Shown: positions 25,928 through 34,924 of the stretch, one piece after another | Layout of the letters: every line of letters begins with the position of its first letter | Numbering within the stretch: position 1 is the first letter of the stretch | Assembly: GCF_037094685.1 (NCBI RefSeq) | Contig: NZ_CP146614.1 | Span: 744,001-808,000 of the forward strand | Direction: 5' to 3' | Length of the DNA stretch: 64,000 bases | From: Massilia sp. METH4 | GTDB lineage: Bacteria; Pseudomonadota; Gammaproteobacteria; Burkholderiales; Burkholderiaceae_D | Program-made: the position numbers and the translations under genes | Notes under the pieces: model-generated | The model's database searches: none | What the model saw: only the letters and a program-made list of their open reading frames with translations | Told to the model about the DNA's origin: nothing

Positions 25928-26752
25928 ATGGATAATGGACAAGTTTCGTACGACGGCGCCGGCGTAGGCGCGATGCTGCGCGAATGGCGCCTGGTGCGAC
26001 GCCTGAGCCAGCTGGAGCTGGCCTTGCAGGCCGACGTCTCGGCGCGCCACCTAAGCTACGTGGAGAACGGCAAGTCGCAACCCAGCAGGGAGATGATCGT
26101 GCGGCTCGCCGAAGCGCTCGGCGTGCCGCTGCGCGAACGCAATGCCTTGTTCATCGCGGGCGGTTTCGCGCCCAAGTATCCCGAGAGCGGGCTCGATACG
26201 CCCAGGCTGGCGCAAATGCGCTACGCGGTGGAAGCGATACTCGCCCAGCAGGAGCCCTACCCCGCTTTCCTGTTGAACCGGCACTGGGACATCCTGATGG
26301 CCAACGACGCGGCCATGCGCATCAACCGCTTCGTGCTCGGAGGACGGGACAGCAAGCACGTGAACATGCTGCACCAGTTCTTCGACCCCGACGATTTGCG
26401 CGGCACGCTGGAGAACTGGGAGGAAATCGCCGGCCCGCTGCTGCGCCACCTGCACAACGAGGTGGCGGCATCCCGTTCGGACACCAAGGCTGCCACGCTG
26501 CTCGAGGAAGTGCTCGCCTATCCCGGCGTGCCGGCCCACTGGCGCCATCGCGAGCTGGGCACGGCTCCAGCGCCGGTGCTCACCACGTGCTTCAAGCGCG
26601 ACGGCGTGCGGCTCGCCTTCTTCTCGACCATCACCACGTTCGGCACGCCACGCGACGTGACGCTGGACGAATTGCACATCGAGTCGTGTTTCCCGGTCGA
26701 TGACGACACCGCGGCGTTTTGCCGCGGCCTGCAGACAAAGGGATGCTGCTAG
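25928..26752 (+). CDS. XRE family regulator with MmyB-like ligand domain
   Basis: 274 aa. The HTH lies at about 14-70 (LREWRLVRRLSQLELALQAD, VSARHLSYVENGKSQPSREM). The C-terminal two thirds match the MmyB-like sensor domain: YPAFLLNRHWDILMANDAA, FDPDDLRGTLENWEE and the closing LHIESCFPVDDDTAAFC. That domain resembles PAS and may bind a fatty acid or other ligand. Divergent from the PEP-mutase-like gene. Its 3' end overlaps the DUF1287 gene by four bases, tail to tail. Confidence 0.87.
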   Translation: MDNGQVSYDGAGVGAMLREWRLVRRLSQLELALQADVSARHLSYVENGKSQPSREMIVRLAEALGVPLRERNALFIAGGFAPKYPESGLDTPRLAQMRYAVEAILAQQEPYPAFLLNRHWDILMANDAAMRINRFVLGGRDSKHVNMLHQFFDPDDLRGTLENWEEIAGPLLRHLHNEVAASRSDTKAATLLEEVLAYPGVPAHWRHRELGTAPAPVLTTCFKRDGVRLAFFSTITTFGTPRDVTLDELHIESCFPVDDDTAAFCRGLQTKGCC

Positions 26753-27309
26753 TTTGACCTGGCGGTTGGCAGGTAGCGGAAGTGCCCGGTCACCGGGAAG
26801 GCAAACAGGATATCGTCCAGTTGCGCCCCCAGGCCGATGTTGTGGACGACCAGCGGCGTGCCGTTCCGCGATACCTGATCGGATACGATGCCGATGTGGT
26901 TCAACCCGCCTTGCAGGCGCCACGTGACGACATCGCCGGGAAGATAACTGGCCGGCTTGTCGCTGGGCTGGAGCACCGTGCCGTGCTGGCGGAAATAAGC
27001 GGCTAGGTTCGGCACGCGGCGGTGGTCGATATTGCGGTCGGTGGCTTTTTTCTCGGCCCGCATCTGCTCGTGTACCCGCTGTTGCAGGTCGATGCCGATG
27101 GCGCGGTAGGCGCGGATTATCACGTCCGTGCATACGCCGGTCTCCAAAGGCACGTCGCCGTTCGGGTAGGCGATGCGCTGGTAGCTGGGGTCGTAGCTGA
27201 GCGTCACGCCGATCTGGGCGCGGGCGGCTTGGACGAGGTCTTCGGCCGGGCCGGCGTGGGCTTGTAATGCGAGGGTGGCGGTGAGCAGCAGGGTGAACAG
27301 GCGGGGCAT
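26749..27309 (-). CDS. DUF1287 domain-containing exported protein
   Basis: 186 aa with a signal peptide (cleavage near LQAHA). DUF1287 features are QIGVTLSYDPSYQRIAYPNGDVP, GVCTDVIIRAYR with a candidate catalytic cysteine, LPGDVVTWRL, HIGIVSD and VHNIG. These belong to the NlpC/P60-like cysteine hydrolase superfamily, so a cell-wall amidase or peptidase role is plausible. GGAGA lies before the start. Monocistronic; the next gene to the right is IS66 debris. Confidence 0.85.
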   Translation of the reverse strand: MPRLFTLLLTATLALQAHAGPAEDLVQAARAQIGVTLSYDPSYQRIAYPNGDVPLETGVCTDVIIRAYRAIGIDLQQRVHEQMRAEKKATDRNIDHRRVPNLAAYFRQHGTVLQPSDKPASYLPGDVVTWRLQGGLNHIGIVSDQVSRNGTPLVVHNIGLGAQLDDILFAFPVTGHFRYLPTARSN

Positions 27310-27389
27310 GGCGTCTCCTTCGGGGTGGCCATTGTAGCTTGCCTGATATGCAACTCCGCAGTTTCAAGGAAGCGCGGATGTTTCATGGT

Positions 27390-27815
27390 GGACTGACGCC
27401 AGAACAGCGTTTCGAACTACGCCAGCAGCACGCAGTGCCTGCCGAGCTGCACGCCTGGCTGCTAGCAACCCAAACGGGGTGTCGCTGCCGGCAGCGGCAC
27501 GGCCAAGGCATCGACCATGCCCTGAAGCGCTGGGCCGCGCTGAAACGCTACGCCGACTCCGGCATCCAGCCGATAGAGAATAATCCAATCGAAAACGCCA
27601 TCATTCCCATCGCAATCGGCAAGAAGAACTGGCTTTTCGCCGGCACGGCACGCGCAGGCCGCCCCGCCGCGGCTATCCAGAGCTTGTTGGCCACTGCCAA
27701 GCTAAACGGGCTTGATCCTGCCCGCTGGCTTGCCGATACCCTGGAACGACTGCCAACTTGCCCGAATAGCAGGATCGATTCGCTGCTGCCGTTTGGCAAC
27801 TCTACCGAGGATTGA
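27390..27815 (+). pseudogene. IS66 family transposase, C-terminal fragment
   Basis: Only the last 140 or so residues of an IS66 TnpC-type transposase remain. YADSGIQPIENNPIENAI holds the final catalytic-domain ENN/EN stretch, and IGKKNWLFAGTARAGRPAA and AKLNGLDPARWLADTLERLP are typical of the C-terminus. The N-terminal and most DDE sequence is missing, and the fragment appears internally shortened near LRQQHAVPAELHAWLL. It is not expected to be active. Confidence 0.85.
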
Positions 27816-27849
27816 ATCGCGGTGGAAGGTGGTGTCGCTGGACGCTTAC
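27390..27849 (+). mobile_element. IS66 family remnant with right terminal inverted repeat
   Basis: Transposase fragment followed by a right end whose outer bases are GTGTCGCTGGACGCTTAC (read inward from the other strand: GTAAGCGTCC), the usual IS66 terminus. No left end or target duplication is seen. It marks the left edge of the AT-rich accessory region. Confidence 0.8.
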
Positions 27850-28075
27850 GTCGAATACCGATAGCAAAGTGGTACTCACCGCCATCGGCGGCACACTTCT
27901 CAAAGCCAGCGGGCCAGAGCGTGTCATCAGTGGCGGCAGCCGCTGACCCAACGTTCGTTCTTCTTCTCCGCAACGACGCAAGTGTACTCACTGCCGAGCT
28001 GTTCCTTACAGAGTCGTTAACGCAAACTCGACGCTTTGGAAAAGAAAGCTCTTCCAGCAGATGCGTCGCGAAGTT
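27850..28075. other. junction between IS66 end and the AT-rich island, no gene recognised
   Basis: About 225 bases. Composition shifts from GC-rich to AT-rich near 28080-28140. Some short frames are open, but none has a ribosome site or a recognised product; it may be debris from earlier insertions. Confidence 0.4.
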
Positions 28076-28264
28076 TCATCGGGCCTCATGCATGGCTTCG
28101 TGCCGATTCCTGAGCGACGCGCGGATTTCTATTTGTGAAAAAGGTACAGTCTTTATCTCTTGACCACTCGGCTCTTGCGCCACTCTAGACTGAAGGCTTG
28201 ACTGAGGACTATACGTAGAGAAAAAATCTTTAAGGTCTTTTGCAAATTCTGCCATTTTACTCAT
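28076..28264 (-). CDS. small ORF overlapping the 3' end of the cytosine methyltransferase gene
   Basis: 62 aa, not recognised. The ATG overlaps the methyltransferase stop by eight bases (ATGAGTAA), a coupling arrangement. The product begins [20 protein letters not shown] and is amphipathic at the N-terminus, with Arg/Glu-rich ends. It stops just where the base composition returns to that of the chromosome, so it may be a gene cut by the junction rather than a complete one. Confidence 0.4.
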   Translation of the reverse strand: MSKMAEFAKDLKDFFSTYSPQSSLQSRVAQEPSGQEIKTVPFSQIEIRASLRNRHEAMHEAR

Positions 28265-29582
28265 CACACGAGATCAGTGAGCTAGCGATTAGTTCCACTA
28301 CTTGAGCATTTACGGCGTTTCCCAGAGCCTCAAATGCCTTAATAGGGCTGTCAGGCAATTTCGATAAAACATCTAGGCTTTGAAGGCGAGCACATTCTTT
28401 CGGCGTCATATATCGTCGCTCCCATCCAATAATTGGGACCTGAGTATCTGTCATTGCTACTAAGCCAGGTGCTTTATTTCTTTTCTTAACCCGAAGCCCC
28501 GAGGCCCTGAACTGCAGGACATAGCTCCAAATATTCTTCTCACCACCTTTTGCGTTCCACTCTAGCTTTTGAAGACTCGACGGAAATTTTAGAATCTTCG
28601 CTTTCCAACCATCAATAACCTCCTTATGCTTAGAGTAAAATTGACGGTTTTGTCGAATGTAATTCTTTTTCCATTCTGGAAATTGCAGTTGTTCAGTACG
28701 GGCATGACTTGGCAATGCATTCCACCGTGCCTCTAAGCCACGCAAACGACCTAGAGCTCTACCATGGCTCCCGCAGAACCCTAGTAGGCCTTTCTCTCCA
28801 AGCGATAAAACTCTAGCGTGCGGGGTCTCATTCTCGAAGGGATAGCTAGCTCCCCATTCCATAGACCACAAGGGAAAAGATGGTAATTCGCAGTTTTTAG
28901 GGAGAAGCTTAATAAATTCGTCCCAAACGTCGATACATTCGATTACTTGAGATGACAACGGTTTAGCGTCAAGCGGAAATTTGTCTAGAACAGATTCTAT
29001 GGATGTCGGGCCATGGCACGCTTCAGGCCAGCGAAACGACTCAAGTGATTGCGTAGATCCCACAATATAGACACGCTCACGCGTCTGAGGAATCCCGAAA
29101 TGATGAGGCGATAGTTTTTCAGCAAGAATATTGTAGCCTAATCCATTCAGTTGCTCCTGAATTTCCCTCCATGTTTTTCCTTCATTATGATGCAAAAGAT
29201 TCGGCACATTTTCGAGGATAAAATACTTCGGCTTTTTTATGCTTAAAATTTTTACTACGTCAAAAAAAAGCGCCCCCTGCTTGGTACAAGAGAACCCTAG
29301 TTGCTCCCCGGCTTTTGAAAAAGGCTGACATGGAAATCCAGCTGCCAATACGTCATGCGTCGGGATTGAATTAACATCAATCTTAGACACATCGCCGAAA
29401 GGCTTTAATCCATGATTATAATGGTACAATTCACTTAAATGCGTTTTCCACTCTGAAGCTAAAACACACACTCCTCCAAGCCTGCTTAGGGCGACGTGAA
29501 ATCCTCCAAGCCCGGCAAATAGATCAATAAATCTAAATTTTCCAAAAGCCTTTTGGTCATTTCCAATTCCACAATATCTCAT
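28257..29582 (-). CDS. DNA cytosine-5 methyltransferase
   Basis: 441 aa. All key C5-MTase motifs are present in order: [16 protein letters not shown] (18-32), [13 protein letters not shown] with catalytic Cys85, VI ENVPNLL (Glu124), [14 protein letters not shown] (about 165), and [13 protein letters not shown] near the end. The variable target-recognition region between VIII and IX is long (about 180-390), so the target site is unknown. It is the third gene of a leftward operon with a ParB/Srx-like and an unknown gene, 34 bases after the latter. AT-rich codon use differs from the flanks, which indicates transfer. Confidence 0.92.
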   Translation of the reverse strand: MRYCGIGNDQKAFGKFRFIDLFAGLGGFHVALSRLGGVCVLASEWKTHLSELYHYNHGLKPFGDVSKIDVNSIPTHDVLAAGFPCQPFSKAGEQLGFSCTKQGALFFDVVKILSIKKPKYFILENVPNLLHHNEGKTWREIQEQLNGLGYNILAEKLSPHHFGIPQTRERVYIVGSTQSLESFRWPEACHGPTSIESVLDKFPLDAKPLSSQVIECIDVWDEFIKLLPKNCELPSFPLWSMEWGASYPFENETPHARVLSLGEKGLLGFCGSHGRALGRLRGLEARWNALPSHARTEQLQFPEWKKNYIRQNRQFYSKHKEVIDGWKAKILKFPSSLQKLEWNAKGGEKNIWSYVLQFRASGLRVKKRNKAPGLVAMTDTQVPIIGWERRYMTPKECARLQSLDVLSKLPDSPIKAFEALGNAVNAQVVELIASSLISCDE

Positions 29583-29616
29583 TATATTGCCTTTTATACT
29601 TCACCGAGGAAAATTA

Positions 29617-30561
29617 CTAAACATCTGCTCTCGGCAGGGCACGTACACGCGGAGTAATCCAAGCCAACAAATCGTCACGCAACTCGTTATCTAAATTTTG
29701 AAGAGCGCGCCCAGCAGTTGGTATTATCAACCTATAACGATCCATAAACAGGCCATCCACCTTTGTCGCTTTTGCACGGAATTCATCTGCATTCGTGAAT
29801 GCATAAGGAATTGCGAACGCCTTCAATGGCTGCGAATTAAAGTTCACGATCTTACGCCATACTGTAAAATCGGGTGTATGTCGTTTCTCCTCCCAATTCT
29901 TCCCGCTGGCGCACTGCATCATTATCACAGGAAACGACGCATGATTATCACTGAACGAGCAAAACGCCAAGATATCCAGTCCAAGCTCGTTAGCATACTC
30001 AGTTACATGTAAGTGAATATCACCGTTCGCTACTTCATTTAAGTCAGAAAGAATACTACCGACGGCTTCCTTTAGTTTCAATGGATTATCAGGCGCCCAA
30101 CCAACTCTTTTAACAGTCCAGTTCGGAAACGATTTTGACAGCGAAGCAAAAGCCAGTCTTTCGAATAGACTTCCTTGCCCAGTGAAGTCATACCCCAGTG
30201 CTCTAGCTGATTGTGGATACAAGTAGCTCAAACAGGATAAGATAAGGCAAAACGCATACGCAGGAAATGTCTCCCAGTCGTTGACTCTCGTTATCCGGTG
30301 ACCTGTGATTTTGAATTGGAGATCCGCCCCTGGAAATATCAGCCGCTGACGAAGTACAGCCCAGGCTATGTCTACCACTTCCGACGCAAATCCTTGGGAT
30401 GCGTAGACCTCGTTTTCCACCAAAATATCAATTACATCGCTTTTCGACAACTCATTATCATCGAACAATACGCTAGCTTCTATCCAATCACAAAGTATTC
30501 CAATATCAACGTTGTGCTTTGATACAGAATAGGACATCCCTTCTTCAGGCAAACCTAACAT
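29617..30561 (-). CDS. unknown protein, possible PD-(D/E)XK nuclease partner of the methyltransferase
   Basis: 314 aa, not recognised with certainty. A helical N-terminal part (1-125) is followed by a segment in which Glu134 (LFERLA), Asp196 (ELGLDILAF) and Gln216/Lys221 (PVIMMQCASGK) have the order and spacing of a PD-(D/E)XK nuclease core. That reading is inference from pattern only. The ATG overlaps the ParB-like gene stop by one base (TAATG) with GGAGGAG directly upstream, so the two are tightly coupled. The position between a ParB/Srx-like gene and a C5 methyltransferase suggests the restriction half of an R-M-like system. Confidence 0.6.
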   Translation of the reverse strand: MLGLPEEGMSYSVSKHNVDIGILCDWIEASVLFDDNELSKSDVIDILVENEVYASQGFASEVVDIAWAVLRQRLIFPGADLQFKITGHRITRVNDWETFPAYAFCLILSCLSYLYPQSARALGYDFTGQGSLFERLAFASLSKSFPNWTVKRVGWAPDNPLKLKEAVGSILSDLNEVANGDIHLHVTEYANELGLDILAFCSFSDNHASFPVIMMQCASGKNWEEKRHTPDFTVWRKIVNFNSQPLKAFAIPYAFTNADEFRAKATKVDGLFMDRYRLIIPTAGRALQNLDNELRDDLLAWITPRVRALPRADV

Positions 30562-31670
30562 TACTCCTCCAGGTCGGCTTTTAACTCCCTTTTAATTTCA
30601 GGGAATATGCTGACCAGTTGCAGGACATCTTCTTTCAACCTGCGAACCGCCTTTTGCAAGAGCTTCGAGTTACGATGAAGATGGGCTTCCTGCAATGAAA
30701 GTTGAACATTATCATCCGCTTGATTTACATACGCAATGAGATTATCTTCACCCAGCCCGGACTTTCTATAGGCCATCTCGAAGCGAGGATTTTCTGTCCT
30801 CTCCAAATATGCAACGGCCTCATCGCTTTCCAATATCTTTCCGAAATCGTCAACGTTTCGGGAATCAGTGAAGAGGGGAGGGTGTTTATTAGTTCCGAAA
30901 AGCCACTTCGCAAAATTAGCTAGATTATCAAGGTGTTCATCCGGAACGGGATACTCAGCTTCGCCAGGCTCAGCCATTGCGTTTATGTGCAAATACTTTT
31001 TAGCGCCGGAGGTACGCAGAGTTAGATAAAGCACGCTGAATTTTTCCTCCACGAGATTTACGTCTATCTCTTCAGCATTATCCATCTGGAGCAATAGTCT
31101 GTATGATATATAATGCTGCCGCACAGTCGGAGCCTTACTGCCGATTTTCTTTCTAACATCCTCATAGGACATCCCGTCCTCGTCGATCAGCTTCGCGATA
31201 TATTGAGCTTTCTCAGCAGGATTCCATTCTTTAATTCCGGTTACGTGCCGAAATCCCAGATACGCGGCGACGTCCTTACGCGATCCAACCTCGATATATG
31301 GAATGTTTTGAAAGAATTCATCTGGAATCTCTTCACCCGATAACGCGCTGCGCACTTTCGAAGGAGCAGATTCACCCTGCAGAACCCTGAGCATAAACTT
31401 CACAGCCGCGAGTCGTCGGTTTCCCTCAACTACGACCAAACTTGACTTGCCGTAAAGCTCCTCCTTAACAACAATCACAGCCTCTTGTGGCCAAAAGCCA
31501 CTCTCAGCAAATGAAGTAACTAACTCCTCAAGTGTCCAATCCTTCATCAGATCCAGTACGACGTCCTGCTTGGTTTTTTCCGATGCTACTCGTCTGCCAA
31601 GCCGAGGATTTGTTGGATCAAGCATTAGCTCATCAACATGAGCATACTTAATTTCTGGAGGTTTGAACAT
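30561..31670 (-). CDS. ParB/Srx-fold protein of the defence cassette
   Basis: 369 aa. The N-terminal ParB/sulfiredoxin-like domain has DELMLDPTNPRLG and the nucleotide-site motif VVEGNRRLAAVK (VEGNRR at about 81-86), as in ParB CTPase and Srx-type enzymes. The later part (about 120-200) resembles the ParB HTH region (MSYEDVRKKIGSKAPTVRQHY). The rest is helical and unassigned. There is no ParA and no parS array, so chromosome partition is unlikely. First gene of the operon, with AGGA before the ATG. Likely a DNA-binding or nucleotide-dependent subunit of the cassette. Confidence 0.8.
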   Translation of the reverse strand: MFKPPEIKYAHVDELMLDPTNPRLGRRVASEKTKQDVVLDLMKDWTLEELVTSFAESGFWPQEAVIVVKEELYGKSSLVVVEGNRRLAAVKFMLRVLQGESAPSKVRSALSGEEIPDEFFQNIPYIEVGSRKDVAAYLGFRHVTGIKEWNPAEKAQYIAKLIDEDGMSYEDVRKKIGSKAPTVRQHYISYRLLLQMDNAEEIDVNLVEEKFSVLYLTLRTSGAKKYLHINAMAEPGEAEYPVPDEHLDNLANFAKWLFGTNKHPPLFTDSRNVDDFGKILESDEAVAYLERTENPRFEMAYRKSGLGEDNLIAYVNQADDNVQLSLQEAHLHRNSKLLQKAVRRLKEDVLQLVSIFPEIKRELKADLEE

Positions 31671-31867
31671 TTATCGTCCTATATTGAGCTAGATGGGTAA
31701 TACTAGTGGCATGTAGACAACCGGGCTTCTTTCATCGCAGGATACCCCGTGCCATGATATCAAATGCCGGCAACCGTTGACGACCAAACGATGCGGTTGA
31801 TTGCAAAATGCAAAGGCTGAGTAAGCCACTTCTGATGTTACCATTTAGCCACGCATGAGCATGATAT

Positions 31868-31946
<79 letters not shown>

Positions 31947-32098
31947 TGAGGTAGTACGGTCGCGCTTGCGAATGCGTAGCGCGGAAGTGCCGGAGCCGAT
32001 GCACCCTGCCCTGGCACGGGTTCGTTGAGCAAACGACTACAAAACGAACTCGGCAGAATAGGGCCTGCACCGGCTCCCGTCAAGACTTTGTTGATGAC

Positions 32099-32129
32099 AA
32101 AACAGTCACCGGCAAGCCGCCGGTGACTG
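32099..32129 (-). terminator. rho-independent terminator of rpoD
   Basis: Stem CAGTCACCGGC (32103-32113) with GCCGGTGACTG (32119-32129), followed on the minus strand by TTTTG. It starts 12 bases after the rpoD stop. Confidence 0.75.
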
Positions 32130-32140
32130 GACAGTCGGGG

Positions 32141-34420
32141 TCAATTCCCCTCGAGGAAGCTCTTCAGCTTGTCCGACCGAGACGGATGCCGCAGCTTGCG
32201 CAGCGCCTTCGCTTCGATCTGGCGGATGCGTTCGCGCGTCACGTCGAACTGCTTGCCCACCTCTTCCAGCGTGTGGTCGGTCGACATTTCGATACCGAAG
32301 CGCATGCGCAGCACCTTCGCTTCGCGCGGGGTCAGCGAATCGAGCACGTCCTTCACCACGCCGCGCATGGAGGCGTGCAGGGCCGCATCCGATGGCGCGA
32401 GGGTGTTGTTGTCCTCGATGAAGTCGCCCAGGTGGGAATCGTCGTCGTCGCCGATCGGCGTCTCCATCGAAATCGGTTCCTTGGCGATCTTCATGATCTT
32501 GCGGATCTTATCTTCCGGCATCTCCATCTTGATCGCCAGGGTCGCCGGATCGGGTTCGGCACCTGTTTCCTGCAAGATCTGGCGGCTGATCCGGTTCATC
32601 TTGTTGATCGTTTCGATCATGTGCACCGGGATGCGGATCGTGCGCGCCTGGTCGGCGATCGAGCGGGTGATGGCCTGGCGGATCCACCACGTGGCGTACG
32701 TGGAGAATTTGTAGCCGCGGCGGTACTCGAACTTGTCCACCGCCTTCATCAGGCCGATATTGCCTTCCTGGATCAGGTCCAGGAATTGCAGGCCGCGGTT
32801 CGTGTACTTCTTGGCGATCGAGATCACGAGACGCAGGTTCGCTTCCGTCATCTCGCGCTTGGCCTTGCGCGCCTTCATTTCGCCGGCCGCCATCTGGCGG
32901 TTGATGTTGCGCAGGTCCGGCAGCGGCAGCACCACGCGGGCTTGCAGGTCGATCAGCCGTTGCTGCAATTCCTTGATCGTGGGAATGTTACGGCCCAGGA
33001 TGGCGCTGTACGCGTGGCCGGCGGCCACTTCGCCGTCGACCCATTCCAGGTTCGTCTCATTGCCCGGGAAGACCTTGATGAAGTGGGCGCGCGGCATGCC
33101 GCACTTGTTCACCGCCACGTCCAGGATCTGCTTCTCGATGTGGCGCACTTCGTCGACCTGGCCGCGCAGCGTGTCGCACAGCTTTTCGACGACCTTGGCG
33201 GTGAAGCGAATGCCCAGCAGTTCGTTCGAGATCGCATCCTGCGCCTTCACGTAGGACTTCGAGTTGTAGCCTTCCTTCTCGAAGGCCTTGCGCATCTTGT
33301 CGAACTGGTTGGCGATCTCGTCGAACTTGGCCAGGGCATTGTTCTTCATCGCCTCGAGCTGTTCGGCCGAATAGCCGGCCGCCGCGCCGGACGGGCTTGC
33401 TTCTTCCTCTTCTTCCTCTTCCTCTTCCTCTTCTTCCTCCTCGTCCTCGTCGTCCTCGGACGGGGTGACGGGCGGCGGTGCGCTTGCTGCCGTTTCCTCT
33501 TCCTCGTCGACGAGGCCGTCGACGATCTCGTCGATCTTGGTCTCGTCGTTGCGGATGCGATCGGCGGTGGCGATGATCTCGGCGATCGTGACCGGGCAGG
33601 CGGAGATGGCCTGGATCATGTCCTTCAGGCCGTCTTCGATGCGTTTCGCGATCTCGATTTCACCCTCGCGCGTCAGCAGCTCGACGGAACCCATCTCGCG
33701 CATGTACATGCGCACCGGGTCGGTCGTGCGGCCGAAGTCGGAGTCGACGGTGGACAGCGCGGCCTCGGCCGCGGCTTCCGCCTCGTCGTCGCTGGTGACC
33801 GTTGCAACGTTATCGGACAGCAGCAGCGTTTCGGCATCGGGCGCGTGCTCGTACACGGCAATGCCCATGTCGTTGAACGTGCCGATGATGCCTTCGATCG
33901 CTTCCGGGTCGACGATATTGTCCGGCAGGTGGTCGTTGATCTCGGCATAGGTGAGGAAGCCGCGTTCCTTGCCGAACTTGATCAGCGTTTTCAGCTTCTG
34001 GCGGCGGCGCTCCAGCTCTTCCTCGGTCGCTTCCGTATCCGACGAGAACGCGTCTTTCAGCAGCGCCTTTTCCTTGGCCTTGCGGTCCTTGGCTTTCGCC
34101 TTGTCCACGGCCTTCAGTTCGGCGCGCTCGACGGCATTCAGCGCGGCGACTTCGTCGTTCTCGGGCTGGAATTCCTTTGGCTTGCGACCGCGGCGGCCCG
34201 GTACCTTGACGGACGGGAGCACGTAGCCGGACGTGTCGATGGCGGCAAGGGTTGCCGCATCGGTAGTCTGACTCACCGCCGGCGGCGCCGCGGGCGCGCG
34301 CGGATCCGCGCTCGTCTCGGCTTTGTCTGCCGTCTTGGCTGCGCGGGCGGTCACTTTGCTGGGCTTTGCAGCCGCTTTGGTTTCAGGTTTCTTTGCTGGC
34401 ACAGGCGCTTTCGATGTCAC
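32141..34420 (-). CDS. rpoD: RNA polymerase primary sigma factor RpoD (sigma 70)
   Basis: 759 aa. Region 1.1 lies after a Lys/Ala-rich N-terminal extension of about 90 aa. Region 1.2 is [21 protein letters not shown], and a non-conserved insert follows. Regions 2.1-2.4 include [33 protein letters not shown] and [14 protein letters not shown], and region 4.2 ends with [18 protein letters not shown]. The insert holds a run of 14 glutamates (residues 327-340) encoded by a CTT/CCT microsatellite. Last gene of the rpsU-yqeY-dnaG-rpoD block, with its own leader of about 500 bases. Confidence 0.97.
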   Translation of the reverse strand: MTSKAPVPAKKPETKAAAKPSKVTARAAKTADKAETSADPRAPAAPPAVSQTTDAATLAAIDTSGYVLPSVKVPGRRGRKPKEFQPENDEVAALNAVERAELKAVDKAKAKDRKAKEKALLKDAFSSDTEATEEELERRRQKLKTLIKFGKERGFLTYAEINDHLPDNIVDPEAIEGIIGTFNDMGIAVYEHAPDAETLLLSDNVATVTSDDEAEAAAEAALSTVDSDFGRTTDPVRMYMREMGSVELLTREGEIEIAKRIEDGLKDMIQAISACPVTIAEIIATADRIRNDETKIDEIVDGLVDEEEETAASAPPPVTPSEDDEDEEEEEEEEEEEEEEASPSGAAAGYSAEQLEAMKNNALAKFDEIANQFDKMRKAFEKEGYNSKSYVKAQDAISNELLGIRFTAKVVEKLCDTLRGQVDEVRHIEKQILDVAVNKCGMPRAHFIKVFPGNETNLEWVDGEVAAGHAYSAILGRNIPTIKELQQRLIDLQARVVLPLPDLRNINRQMAAGEMKARKAKREMTEANLRLVISIAKKYTNRGLQFLDLIQEGNIGLMKAVDKFEYRRGYKFSTYATWWIRQAITRSIADQARTIRIPVHMIETINKMNRISRQILQETGAEPDPATLAIKMEMPEDKIRKIMKIAKEPISMETPIGDDDDSHLGDFIEDNNTLAPSDAALHASMRGVVKDVLDSLTPREAKVLRMRFGIEMSTDHTLEEVGKQFDVTRERIRQIEAKALRKLRHPSRSDKLKSFLEGN
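33401..33442. repeat. Glu-codon microsatellite inside rpoD
   Basis: Fourteen consecutive GAA/GAG codons on the minus strand (TTC/CTC on plus). In-frame unit changes here would alter the length of the acidic tract in the sigma factor insert. Confidence 0.8.
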
Positions 34421-34924
34421 AACGACTAGCTTACGGGTTAGGATGATGCCGTAATCCCCGGAGCCCTTTCAGCAACCAACACTGCGGGACTCCTCCATCC
34501 GGCACTGCTACAAAACTTCCTTGCTCATTCCCGGCGACAGTCCTGACGCTGCCGGCGGCCACTCGCGCACGAAACTTATCGAATGGCTATGTTTGGCAGA
34601 AATTCTACTGTATGACCACGCGTGGGGGCTAGGGGCGCGAACGGTGTGAGGGAGCGGGCTGTTTCGCCTGTTCGGCGCCAAGATACGCGACAAGAAACTC
34701 GCGCCGTCCCAACCAAGTCTTGCCCCGCCTCCGGCCTCGTGCTTTCACACTTTATTGCGCGCCGGCGATGAGCCCAACCTACTGAAAACAAACACAAATT
34801 CTGAACTGAAGAACCTTGCCAAGGTATTGAAATACTTAGCGTTTTATTATAGCACGCCACTTTTTGAATACCAGACGCGCGCCCCTGGCGCAGCGCGGCC
34901 GGCCCGTTTCGCGAACGGCGGCAA
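34421..34924. other. rpoD leader region, no gene
   Basis: About 500 bases between dnaG and rpoD, same direction. No supported gene. The part near 34830-34880 is AT-rich and carries a TATAAT on the minus strand; the rest is expected to be 5' untranslated leader. Confidence 0.5.
34846..34851 (-). promoter_or_regulatory. candidate -10 box for rpoD
   Basis: TATAAT on the minus strand, about 425 bases before the rpoD start, in an AT-rich patch. A good -35 box at the right distance was not found, so this is tentative. Confidence 0.3.

Noticed and set aside
27548..27991. Minus-strand frame over the IS66 end
   Set aside because: No ribosome site or domain; overlaps the clear transposase fragment.
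27300..28260. Left attachment site as a copy of the tRNA 3' end
   Set aside because: Looked for the last 20 or so bases of the CAU tRNA and found no convincing match by eye.
30561..31670. Chromosome or plasmid partition ParB
   Set aside because: No parA and no parS-like sites, and the gene heads a methyltransferase operon.
32123..34429. Long open frame antisense to rpoD
   Set aside because: Low-complexity Arg/His/Phe-rich shadow; rpoD is certain on the other strand.
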